DNA from: Clarireedia homoeocarpa
Lineage: Eukaryota > Ascomycota > Leotiomycetes > Helotiales > Rutstroemiaceae
DNA: 64,000 bases
Reading direction: 5' to 3'
Assembly: GCA_001465935.1 (NCBI GenBank)
Contig: LNKV01000011.1
Coordinates: forward strand, 374,743-438,742
A model generated the notes under the pieces. It searched no databases. It was given only the letters and a program-made list of their open reading frames with translations, and was not told the DNA's origin. Below, piece after piece: positions 13,097 through 24,400 of this stretch; the first letter of the stretch is position 1; the number at the start of each line of letters is the position of its first letter. The translations under genes were made by a program, and so were the position numbers.

Positions 13097-13880
13097 ATGC
13101 AGTATGTTCCGGTACAACAATATAGAAATAACACATATACCAGAGGCGGATCATCATACGTCTTACCTATACATACAAAACCTAGATATGAACCACACGG
13201 TACGCACTAGCCGCGATATAACAGAGACGTAGACCGTGGCGAGAGATATGATGCCCCTACTAATTCGATCTGCAGATTCTCAGAGAAGTTATCCACCCAC
13301 CCCCCCCCCCCCCCCCCCCGAGATTCCTTTCCGCCATGTACAAGGACTTTCTCGCAGCCGCGATGAGCGTGAACACAAGCCGCATGACAGCTATGACAAT
13401 TATCCACCGCGTGCTCCTCCCACTTCGAGAAAGGCAGAGAAGCTCAGAGTAGAAAAATCACCATCTACCCCTCCCCGACGGGTGCGAACAACATCAAGCA
13501 AGCCAGCAGCACCTGATCCACCTCCGATACCTTACAAAGCCCCTCCCAACCGCGACGGCACCCCGCACGAATGCGGTCTCGGCTTCGAAGCGAAGCAGCC
13601 GTGGTGGGCGAGGGAGTAGGCCGTCTACTGCGGGTATGATACGCGCGCGCGAGAATACTTCTTGCTGCGCGCGGAGCCGAAGGTCCCGCACCCGAAGATT
13701 CCCAAGCCGGATAAGGAGGCTATTCTGGATCTGCAGAATATGTACGAGGTTATGTGGGAGCGGACCGGGGAGGGGGTGTATGCGATTGTGAAGAGGGCGC
13801 CGAAGTGGGAGTGTTGTAAACGGGCGAATAATGTGCTGGAGGGGTATAAGAGGGTTGGGGGGAAGGTTGTGAAGGTTTGA
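13097..13880 (+). pseudogene. Broken gene for a Pro/Arg-rich hypothetical protein
   Basis: One frame from the ATG at 13097 reads VPVQQYRNN..RYEPHG, meets TAG at 13208-13210, and continues in the same frame with RYNRDVDRGERYDAP up to a run of 20 C at 13300-13319. After that run the coding character moves by one base to a frame reading EIPFRHVQGL..PPIPYKAPPNRDG..KQPWWARE, which meets TAG at 13617-13619 and continues in frame as VYCGYDTRAREYFLL..MYEVMWERTGEGVYAIVKRAPKW to TGA at 13878. So a ~260-codon gene appears interrupted by two nonsense codons and one single-base shift in a homopolymer. The C-run shift could be a sequencing error; the two TAGs are harder to explain that way. No intron of plausible length removes them. 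Family not recognised. Confidence 0.6.
13300..13319. repeat. Homopolymer run of 20 C
   Basis: Twenty consecutive C residues lie exactly where the coding frame of the surrounding broken gene changes. The length of such runs is often misread. Confidence 0.9.
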
Positions 13881-15729
13881 GGAGGAGGAGGCTATGGAAT
13901 AAATTAGTTTCTTGATCTTTGTGTGGGTTGGGTGTAGCTCGCGGGGTTGATCTGGTCGTTGATGATTGGCTACTCGAAGAGTACAAGGAGAATGATGATG
14001 ATTATTCGAGAAAATGTGAATTGTTTGAGCTCGATTGAGTGCCTATGAGAGGCAAAAATGCACATTTATATATATCTCGATAATGTGGGCTATAAATTTA
14101 TATGTGATTAAAGTAGAATCCTTCCTACCACAACTATTATGTTTGACTTGAGAAGATTGTACCAAGGGAAAACATCGTTGTATATAAGTTATGCTTCGAG
14201 GGACAAATAGGAGCTTAGGCGTAAGTGCCCCAAATGTAGTAAGCAGTTCCCGCACCCACTAGACAATGTATTCAACACAACAACGATACAAAAATAACAA
14301 TAGATAGTAACCTTACAATACGAATCTATAAAGCTGCTCTTTAATGCTTTATATAGTATTTACTATATGGAATAGCATAAGAGAAGGCAATCCTGCTCTG
14401 TTCTAGATGCACCGGCCAATTATTGTCGCCTCGCTAGTTGTAAATTTGATACGGAGCTTAGTTCTAGTCTTTCTCAGCCTGGACTCGACACTTTTTTTTT
14501 TCTAGCAACACCAGGCCAGAGCTCCTCGTTTACAAACCTCCTTTCCTCAATAGCAATGCCAATGACTCGAACAGCAATCGAAAAATCCTCCAGTACTGTA
14601 ATGCACTACACACGCCCTTCTCCGACCACTCACAACGCGCTCCCCTTTTCTCGTCCCAGGAAAGGAAATATATAAGCTTAAACTCAAGCTCGTGGGTCTC
14701 AAGATGATGCGCAAACTGTCATGAAGTCATGGCGACCCTTAATAATTTATCCAAAGATTTCCCAAGCCAAGTTAGACGGAGCAAGTTACAGCAATCTTAC
14801 AATGCGTTTTCTTGCATCTGTGCTGGGTGCTGGGTGCTGGGCGCTGTTTCACATCTGAAGCATGCCAGGGTTTGAAGCTCCGCGAACTTGGCGGGGGCGC
14901 AGCCACCAGCGCATAATCGGATCGGATTTGGTTTATTTTCACTTCATCTCATCTCATCTCATGTTCGGGTGAGGCTTGTTATGCATCCATCTGGAGTTCG
15001 TGAATTGTGTTCGTCTTATTGTATGATTATTCTCTAGGCGTAGTCTGGATGAGTACAAGCGAGAGTTTGTTTGTTAGTCTAAGGTTACAGCGTGCTTTGT
15101 CGTGGAGAAAATTCTCCTACGAGAAACGGTCGCGATGCAGCCTTAAGAGTTAGTACTCTACAATACGACAATTCGATCCCAAGTCAATTGCGTCAATAAC
15201 TATTCCATATTGCTACGCCTTCTGAACTCCATTTTTATATCGTAAAGATATTTATGAAGCATCACAACATATGCCCTCGCTCAACAACATGTCAAACGGC
15301 CCCACGTTTGGAATCTTGGGGTCCCTTGCTCACATCGACCACTCACGGGCCCTAGTATCTTACCACCTCCCCGTCATGGTCAGTATCATGTGTCTAGGAG
15401 CCGGAGCCAGGAGTAAAATGCACGCCAATGGTTTCGAAATGTACTCCGTCCATAACAGTTCTACATAAGTATATTGCCATGTAGATTTGGAGAAATCTTT
15501 AACGGGTTTTGCGTCGTTGTGATCTTTTTTTTCCCATCGTTTACTTACGTTCTTTCCAGCTGTGCTGTTGTTTGTCCATTCTCTTGCCGGTCATTCTGAG
15601 ATACGGTTTTTTATTCATTCTTTAATATTTTGGAATTGCTTTACGAATCATTTTACTCAAGTCCTGTCAGCCGTCAATTCGATATATCACTGTAAATCTC
15701 AATATACTAAATCGAATCACTCACTCACA
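13881..15729. other. Intergenic, upstream of the GPI cell-wall gene
   Basis: No supported gene. The stretch includes TGCTGGG units near 14821 and CATCT units near 14945. The last 170 bases before the ATG at 15730 are T-rich with an open frame that has no coding character. A short open frame at 15271-15468 was judged to be chance. Confidence 0.55.
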
Positions 15730-18700
15730 ATGCGCTTCAGCACTTCCTTAATCACGCTTCTTGCGGCTACTGTCCACGCCGACTTCCTGCTCCCTCAACC
15801 TCTGAGCAACATCCCCACCGGCCTCCCAGATCGCATAACATGGACGCTCGACTCAATCTCCGGCCCTCTTTCTCTCTATCTTGTTCCAGCAGGATCACAA
15901 GATCCCGATTCAGCCATCTTAACCATCGCCAGCCAGATTCCAAATTATGGCATCTACCAATGGGTTCCGAGCGACACCATTGAAAGCACTGAATCGGCAT
16001 TCTCGATCTTGATGGTTGATTCAACCAATTCGAAAACCGTCTCAGGCACCTTCTACCTCGATGGTCTACTATCCACGCCGTCGAATCAAGATCTCCGCAG
16101 AAGAGGACCCGTAGACGTCCGAACCCAAGATTCGACGACGCAAGATGCGCAGTCTAAGAATATTGTATCTGGTGGAGAGGCTGGGAATGATGGCAATGGA
16201 AAATCTAGTTCTACGAATCCGGAGTTAAGCAATGGGAATAAACAGTCGGTAGTCTTGGGTGCTGGCATAACTACTTGTGGGCCGCCGGTTACGGTCACGA
16301 GGACTATGATTTTGGGTGGAACGGGCGGAACGGGTGCGGCCAATACGAAGACGAGGGGTTCCAGTAATGCTGGATCAACTGGGACCTCTTCGCCATCAAG
16401 GAATTCTACTTCTAGTGCGAATGGGAATGGTTCGAAAGGGTCAGTTGGTCAGCAATCTTCCTCTTCAAGCAATTCGACTTCTAGTGCAAATGAATCGAAT
16501 GGAAAAGGTTCATCGGATAAGTCTGGCTCCAAGGGGTCAGCCGGTCAGCAATCTTCCTCGGCCAACAACTCGACTTCTAGTGCAAATGAATCGAATGGAA
16601 AAGGTTCATCGGATAAATCTGGCTCGAAAGGATCAGCTGATCAACAATCTTCGTCGAAGAACTCGACTTCTATTGCAGACGGTTCGAGTGGGAAACTCTC
16701 CTCTTCCAATGCCGACTCAAAGGGATCATCTGGCCAACAATCCTCTGCGTCAAAGAATACGGCTTCTGAAGTCGTAGCTTCGACTGCGAAAGCTTCATCT
16801 AGCGTCGAATTGAAATCTTCGTCATCTAGCGTCGAACTGAAAGCTTCGTCGTCTAGCGTCGAATTGAAAGCTTCGTCGTCTAGCGTCGAATTGAAAGCTT
16901 CGTCGTCTAGCGTCGAATTGAAAACTTCATCCTCTAAGGTTGAATCAAAGACCTCGACTTCCAGTGTCGAAGCGAAACACTCGTCTGCGACTGCCGATTC
17001 AAAGCCCAATCCTGCTGCTGTCGACTCAAAAACCTCGACTTCCAGTGTCGAAGCGAAACCCTCGTCTGCGACTGCCGATTCAAAACCCTCTCCAGCTGCT
17101 GCCGAATCAAAGTCCTCTCCTGCTGCTGCTGAACCAAAGCCCTCGCCCGCTGTTGCCGAACCAAAGTCCTCTCCTGCTGCTGCCGAATCAAAACCCTCGC
17201 CTGCCACTGCCGACTCAAAACCGTCTTCTAGTGTCGATGCAAAACCTGCATCTTCTATTGTCGAAGCCAAACCCTCGCCTGCTGCTGCCGAAGCCAAACC
17301 CTCTCCAGCTGCTGCCGAAGCCAAACCCTCGCCTGCTGCTGCCGAGTCAAAGTCCTCGCCCGCTGCTGCTGAATCAAAACCCTCGCCTGCTGCTGCCGAA
17401 TCAAAGTCCTCTCCAGCTGCTGCCGAATCAAAACCCTCGCCTGCTGCTGCCGAATCAAAGTCCTCTCCAGCTGCTGCCGAATCAAAACCCTCGCCTGCTA
17501 GTGTTGACTCAAAAGGATCATCTGATCAACAACCCTCATCAAAGAATTCGACTTCTAACGCGAATGAGAAGTCTACGCATAATTCCAGGTCCATAATTGA
17601 TTTCGTGGCACAACTTTTACATGACTCTGGCTTGAACGATAATGGTTCAAATGGAGGTAGAGACTCCTCAAACTCGGGCTCATCCAAGGGCAGTAAAGAA
17701 AATGGCAACGGATCAGGATATGGTTCAAATTCTAAGGGTTCGGGTTCTCAAACTCTGACTGCTTGTTCTACTGTAACAACCACCATTTACATCTCGGCAG
17801 GAGCTCTCAATGCTGTAAGTTATTCCTCATTAATTCGCCTACTTTCTCTTCTTGCAAATCTGGCTCCTCAACTCTCACCCCCAAACACAACTAATCTATC
17901 TAAACCAGACTTCCACCCTCCAAAAAACTACCACGTCGGAATCTCTTATCTTAACCACATCAGCTTCCACCACCGCAGGTATATCCCTCAACTCGTCAAC
18001 CATCTTATCCAACTCCTCCACAATATTAGCTTCTGCCACTGCAAGTGTATCCCTCAACTCATCGACCACCGTATCCAATTCCTCCACAATATCAGCTTCC
18101 GCTACTGCAAGCATATCCCTCAACTCAACATCTACTCTATCCAACTCAACATCTACCTTATCCAATTCAACATCTATCTTGTCCAACTCAACATCTACCT
18201 TGTCTAATTCAACATCTACCTTATCCAACTCAACATCTACCCTATCCAACTCATCGACCATCCTATCCAACACCTCCACCATCCTATCCAACACCTCCAC
18301 CATTCTATCTAACACCTCCACCATCCTATCCAACACCTCAACTATCCTATTAAATACCTCGACTACCGTCGTTGTTTCAGCTACCTCGACGATATTCACC
18401 ACCCCACTCCTTACAACCTTCTCCGCCCTTCCGACTTCGCTTTCTACTACTCTCCCTATCACGTCGGTTACTTTCTCTACTCTGACCAGATCTATGTCGA
18501 TTTCTTCAGCTTCTTCAGCTTCTTCAGCCTCTTCAGCAAAGGAAACCCTCGTGTCCGTTATGGGTGTTTCCTCCGCTGTTGCGTCTGTTATGCATGCTTC
18601 CTCCGCTGTTATGTCCTTTAAGGATGTTTCTTCAGCAATTTCTGTTTCCTCAGCAATGGCGACTACACCCATCCTAACAACCTTCTCCCCTCTCCCTACC

Positions 18701-19225
18701 TCCCTCTCCACCACCCTCCCCATCACACCCGTCACATTCTCCACTCTCACCACATCCACCACCTCCGTCTCCGTCTCCGTCTCCGTCTCTGTCTCCGTGG
18801 CCGCCGCTGCACCCTTCCAAGCTTCTTCTCCCCCATCTGCCGTTGCAATCGACACCTCCACCGTTGCTCTTCTTTCTCCCTCGTCCTCCGCCACCACTTT
18901 CATCTCATCCACCACTTTCATCTCATCCACCACTTTCATCTCATCCACAACATCCGACTCGAGCCTACCATCCGTGATCCTCACCACCGAAAGCACAAGC
19001 TTCGCTGCCCCCACCGCGCAAGCAGTCACACTCGGCTCCGAAACGTCCGCTTTCTCCGGCTTAAGCATTATAGCCAACGCAACGGGGACAGCGGGACTAA
19101 CTGCTTTTACTGGTGCTGCTTCTCCCGGAAGACTGGGTAGAGAGGGAGTTCTAGGGGGAAGAGGAGTAGGAGGAGTGATGGGGGTAGTGCTAGGAGCGGT
19201 ACTGGGAGGGTTAGTTTTAGTTTAG
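15730..19225 (+). CDS. Ser/Thr-rich GPI-anchored cell-wall protein with Kre9/Knh1-like N-terminal domain
   Basis: Secreted wall or plasma-membrane mannoprotein-like protein. Exons 15730-17814 and 17909-19225 give 1133 aa; the intron is 94 nt and phase 0. Residues 1-16 (MRFSTSLITLLAATVH) form a signal peptide. Residues ~17-115 (FLLPQPLSNIPTGLPDRITW...GPLSLYLVPAG...YGIYQWVPSD...FSILMVDS) match the Ig-like Kre9/Knh1 N-terminal domain found in fungal GPI proteins. Next come tandem repeats: SSANESNGKGSSDKSGSKGS, then nine-residue units SSSVELKAS and SPAAAESKP, and in exon 2 seven-residue units such as NSTSTLS and NTSTILS. The C-terminus has ANATGTAG-type small residues, a spacer and a hydrophobic end (VMGVVLGAVLGGLVLV), as expected of a GPI signal. 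The start at 15730 is preferred over the upstream extension because it gives the signal peptide. If the intron is retained, translation runs into another frame and stops at 18207 with no GPI signal. Confidence 0.88.
16795..16935 (+). repeat. 27-bp coding repeat (SSSVELKAS units)
   Basis: Four to five near-identical 27-bp units encoding nine residues, inside exon 1 of the GPI protein gene. The high identity suggests recent expansion. Confidence 0.85.
17090..17505 (+). repeat. 27-bp coding repeat (SPAAAESKP units)
   Basis: About fifteen copies of a nine-codon unit with variants SPAAAESKS, SPAAAESKP, SPAAAEAKP and SPAAAEPKP. The antisense strand is also open across it (about 227 codons at 16641-17324) because of the codon pattern. 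Confidence 0.88.
18120..18360 (+). repeat. 21-bp coding repeats (NSTSTLS / NTSTILS units)
   Basis: Two adjacent blocks of seven-codon repeats in exon 2 of the GPI protein gene; several serines and threonines per unit are probable O-mannosylation sites. Confidence 0.85.
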
Positions 19226-20699
19226 TTTAGTTTAGTTTAGTGTGAAGAAGGAAGGGAAGGGAAGGACGGAGAAGAGAAAAGAAGGGTTGGAGATAAACGG
19301 GGAGGTGACAGTGGAAAGGTGGGAATGAAAAAAAGGGGGGCAGCAAATAAAACCGACTCCAACTCCTGCAGCTCCGACGACGAACCAAGAGATCCAAAAT
19401 TTGAAATATATTAGGACATCTGTAAAAATATACGCTCTTATGCATGCGCCGGATATGGATAATGTGTAGTTAATGAACATATTCTATTCCATATTCACCC
19501 AACTATACTATCCTATAATACTTATACAAGTAACTATGCTAACTTATATATAACCTAACGTAACCTCCCTATATCTTCTCTCCTCTCCTCTCCTCTTCCA
19601 CTATACTGCAACAGAGTAGAAAAGTCTGCCCCCGTCATTCGTTCGTTCGTTCGTTCATCTACCTATCCATCCTTCTACTTTACTTGTACATAAGCAAGCA
19701 AGCAAGTACGTCTTTTCTAAAACCACTATATATACAGATCAGATAGATGTTCGTACAATTAACTTTTTTTCGGATCGAAGGGGGCGAGGGAGGGGCAACT
19801 CATGATTGTTTGGTCTTGGGTTGTTTATTTGCTTGGGGGGAAAGAATAGAATAGGATAGGATAGGATGAGATGAGATGAGATAGGATACTCACTCACTCA
19901 CTCGCTCGGCTGTGGTTGGTGGTTGAGTTGAGAATGGATTGAACTGGATTAGAGCAAAGGGGATAGATAGGTAGATAGTAATGTGAATTCAAACGCAATA
20001 AGTCATACTTACGAGCGGGATAAAGGGTGGAATGGAATAGAATGGAATAGATGATGAAGTGATATTAATAATGATATTGTCCCGCGCGCGTGAGGAAGCG
20101 AAATAGGGGGGAGGGAGAGGGAGAGAGAGAGAGAGAGAGTAGCAAAACTCGTAAGTTATATAAAATACAATACAATGCAACTACACAATCGGGCTTACAG
20201 CACTGTACGTACATAACATATTAGTAGAATAGAAACAAAATACGTAACTTGTTTCAATCGAATCGGATCGAATCGAATCGAGCGAAGTTGCATAGGTATT
20301 TTGATTCATGGATATTTGTATTTGATATGATTGAAAAGCAAAAATAATCTACAAGCTTCAAATTTCATGATCTAAATTACAGTCCAACTGAACTGATCAT
20401 TTGTGGATTTTTGATATGTTTTTTTTTTTAAAAAAAAAAGAGGTTGGGGATAGTTTTGCTTTTCATTTCTAGGAAGCTGACTGTGTTTGAATATCTATCT
20501 TATTGACGCACGCTAGTTGAGGGATTAGATTGGCTGTATTGTAGTGTATTGTCTGGTGTTTGGTGAGTTTCTCTATCATATCATATCATATCATATCATA
20601 TAAGATTCGAATACGTGACGTAACGTAATTCCAATGTTATCACCATGGCAGTCAAGAAAGCGAATCTCATTCTCCTAGATTCGTTCATCCATTTAGATT
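19226..20699. other. Intergenic, low complexity
   Basis: Contains TTTAG units right after the stop at 19225, GTTC units near 19640, ATAGG and GAGAT units near 19850-19885, a GA run near 20122, AATCG units near 20260 and TCATA units near 20577-20600. No supported gene. Confidence 0.6.
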
Positions 20700-21412
20700 A
20701 ACGAAACATGCGTTCGCCGTGCATGCCGCGCTCGAAAGCACACACCTTCCTCACGGGGAACTGCATGAGAAACACGGGAGCTAGCATGTGGACTACCTGA
20801 GTCGACGAAAGAGCAGCTTGCGGTTATCTATGTATGTTGACACTCGTGACGCTTTCGATACGCCGGAGACGAAGCCCGGCGGGGGAATTTTTGGCCGTGA
20901 CGGGGTTTCGATGATGAGAGAGGGGGGAGAGCTGGAAGACGCTGATGTGGGCGGTGCTGGGATCCCGACGGTGGGGGTGGAGAAATTTGATTTATTATGG
21001 GCTGAGGGACCCAGTCAAAGATGCAGAGGAGAAGGATCGGGGATGCAAGGGTGTGCGTGCGTGATTCGGGGAGAGAAGAGACTGGAGGAGAAGGTGGATT
21101 TTAAGCGGGGGTTGCAGGAGGTTTTGGAGAAGGGTGGGTGGAGTCCTGTGTTGGTGCATGTGGATTTAGATGTGCTGGATAGTGGATTAGGGAAGACGAA
21201 TGATTTTGAATCGCCGTGGGGGCCAGTTGGGCGAGGAGGGTTTGGTGGGGTGTTTGGATATGATACCGAAGGAACTTACGCCGACGTCCTTGACGGTGGC
21301 GAGTTATGGTCTAGATGCTGGGGGCGGGGATAAGATTGGAAGGATTGCTGTGCATATGTACATGCCATTGTCGCATTTACGCAGTCTCTGCTCGAGACTG
21401 GCGTTTTTTTAA
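20700..21412 (+). pseudogene. Relic of an arginase/agmatinase-family (ureohydrolase) gene
   Basis: Fragments of a ureohydrolase lie in three frames in the right order. First comes HTFLTGNCMRNTGA (about 20740-20788), then STKEQLAVIYV (about 20800-20835), then, after a small insertion, VDTRDAFDTPETKPGGG in the frame starting near 20836. This continues to the manganese-binding-type motif HVDLDVLDSGLGKTNDFESP (near 21160-21215). After a further shift near 21215 the frame reads GEEGLVGCLDMIPKELTPTSLTVASYGLDAGGGDKIGRIAV. Known family members have DAHxD and SxDxDxxDP motifs; here the first is degraded to DTRDAFD. The N-terminal third is missing and at least two frameshifts are needed, so an active enzyme is not expected. 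No intron arrangement restores a clean frame. Confidence 0.72.
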
Positions 21413-24400
21413 AAGAGTTGTGAGGAAGAACTGATGCTGAGAGCTTTAGTTACTGGGCTTTGGGGGCTCACTGGAGACGACCCGTTTTGCTTGAGTGCTT
21501 AATTATGAAGATGTATCCATCTCCCTTAATTGGATGACCCTCTTTTTTTCAAGACCCTCTTGAATCAACGAACTTCGTTTGTGGATTGCGCTGCGCGGTT
21601 GAATCATGATCATGATCATGATCATCTTGCCTCATCTTGCCTCATCTTGCCTCACCTACCTCCACCAGCTTCTGGCTCCCATGTACACCCACCCACACTG
21701 CCTAGCTCTAGATCCCACCGCGGCAACTACCGCGAAACTCCTCAAATCAAATCCTCTCTGTTACCAAGCCAGCCAGCCAGCCAGTTCTTCCTTCCTAGCG
21801 AACCAAAAAAAAAGATATCAGTCTTCAATTAAGATCAGAAACAACCAACCGTCACACACACACACTCACACACACTCACTCGCACAAAACAAGTCTCGGC
21901 CATCACTCAACCGAGATCGCTTGTATTTTGTCTTGTCTAGACCATCATTCTTCCATCAATCCAGTCAGGCAGTAAATCCGGATCACACGGCACCTTGAAA
22001 CCCAACGTAATGAAATGAAGTTATTGATGAGGTGAAATGAGATGGTGATCCGGATCGCAAAAAGGAAGATTAAGGTACGATCCGTGCGCTAATGTCCACT
22101 TTAGTAGTATGGCGGCAGAACCCGAAAAGCGGTGACTACTTTTCCCGCCGCCGAGGCAACTCCTTCACTCCTTGCAATCAGCACTTCTCTATGTCGTAGT
22201 GGAAGACGAACGCATATTGCCTTTGCGACGCAGGAAACTAGCAAACATGTCCTTGCCGAGCTGGATTCTCGAGCGGATTCACATTATCTAGCTTGTATCT
22301 TGTTGTCTTTTACGAGTGTTGTTATCATTGCAGTGCATAGTGACCGTAGTATTTCCTCCTCGGCGCATCTGGGACTCACAAGCATTCTTTCGGAGAGAAA
22401 GATAGATAATTAGACGTTGTGACAAATAAGTACTTACAGCAAGTCGGCACATGCCAAACACGAGCCCCAACGCAAAGGTCAAACTCAAACACTCGATCTG
22501 AACAAAGGTCTAGGCGACGGACGCTACGCTACGCTACCAGCCTAACCGCCGATCGTTTTCCAATTCACACTCCGTAGCCTTACATTAGAGTAATAGTAAT
22601 TCGTTGGTTTAGCTTACTGTTTGTTCAGTTCATGCCATCCTATCTCTCAGCTATCAATTCCTATAATATCCTCTCCACCCACGCCCTGGAAACTGTTCCC
22701 CGAAACCGTTCCCCGAAACCCCTGATCCCAACCGTAGTTCGTTCTAGACATGTGGCTAGCAGTCTACATGTTTTTCGTACTGTAGAGTACGTTGGTAAGG
22801 CATGATCTTGGGTGGTTAGTGATGTGACCTGCTCAGCAAAGATACTAAGAACGGATTGGAGGATTGTACGCATGGGAATATGTTAAGGTTTGAAACTAGC
22901 TTCGATCGGATCGAGGAAGGGAAATGAGAGATGTGATAGAAGTTAGGTTGGAGCTTTATTTGCGTGAGATGAGAGATAGGGATGGGGATGGGGATAGTGG
23001 GGAGGGGATAGATGGATGTGAGGGGTGGAGGGAGTGATGAGTAAGTGGAGGGATTGGCGGGTTGAGGGTAAGAAGAAGAGAGAGGATACTCAGTACATGC
23101 ATAGAGAGGCGGGCTGCATAGCATGCAGGTAGGCGGACGGGCTAGGTTGATGGGAGCCATGAGGCGAGGGGGTGGTTGGTTGGTTGAATGTTCGCTTCGG
23201 TTGCTAATGCTGATGCTGGTGTGATGTATGTGAAAGGCTCGGGTCGAGTTGAAGGGTCTGCAATGATATGAAACAGGGATAGCAGGAGTAAGAGGCTAAA
23301 GAATGTGTACGTACTCCGTAGAAGGAAAATTCTCTTTTTCGCGACGATGCTATTCACATGCTCTAGATCTGTAGAATCGAAAGTTGCTCATTAGCTGAAC
23401 TGTCTAATGCTAGCTTGGCCGCAGATGGCCAATTGTGGAGAACGGGGAAGGAGAATTATTGTCGCCGTACCAGTTACTTCCATGTTCTTCTTACCAATAG
23501 TTCAGTTGCCTACGGATGATATACTGCAAATAATATGGCCGTGCAGTGCCGTCCGTATACTACATATAAATGAACTATAGTGGACATAGCACTGCGAACA
23601 GACAGGGCCATCTCCATAGGGAGGAATGGATCGATGGCATGTAACATGAGTATATGTAACTTAACTTAGTAGCTGGATCTATCGACCTATCGGCCAATAG
23701 GTAGGTGATACATGGTTAGAATCCAGTACGTAACCTTATATATGCATAAACCTGCCGGCAATACTCCATTCTTCGCACACCACTACTACTCTGTAGGGAG
23801 GGTATGATGTATGTACTATGTGGGTTAGATGAAGTGATCTGACAAACAACGGATACATGCTGTGGCATGGTACAGGGCATAACAAAGCAGAGTCAGTCTC
23901 AGTCAGGGCGTTAGAAAGCGTTCCACCTCCTCGGAAAAAATTTCGAGAAGACGAAAGACGAGACGAGAGACGAGAGACGAGGAAGAATTTTGCTGGATTG
24001 CTGTATCTGTAGTGCGGCACCACGGCCCGGATGGATGCGGCATACGATTGGGCCCCCCTGATGGCCAATCGCATCACGGATGGTTTGTATGTATGGAGCA
24101 ACACTGCTTTTGTAATGCGGAAACTCGAGAGATTTGCTTTGTTGCCTTTTTCGCTGGGTTTGGGGCAGAAGGAAAGATGGTGAAGGTAGCGACCGTATCG
24201 GTATAGGATTTTTCTTGAACTGTACAGTACAACTGTTTGTTGTGGAATCTACATTTTCCGGTGGTTTATGTAAGTGTCGTATGGCTAGAATGGATCCAAG
24301 TGAAGGGTGGCGGGTGGTAAGGTAAGCGACTAGGCCCAGCACGTGGTAAGGCTCTTCTCATTGGCTACCCCCCGACCAGAATACTGTGCACAACTTTATT

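Noticed and set aside
16641..17324. Antisense open frame of 227 codons and sense-strand Leu/Pro/Arg-rich frames over the SPAAAESKP repeat
   Set aside because: They are frame shadows of a 27-bp repeat lacking stops in several frames, with no domain content.
17896..19077. Antisense open frame of 393 codons opposite exon 2 of the GPI protein gene
   Set aside because: Its Val/Glu/Asp-rich repeats are the reverse complement of the Ser/Thr repeat codons; the sense strand has the signal peptide, splice site and GPI signal.
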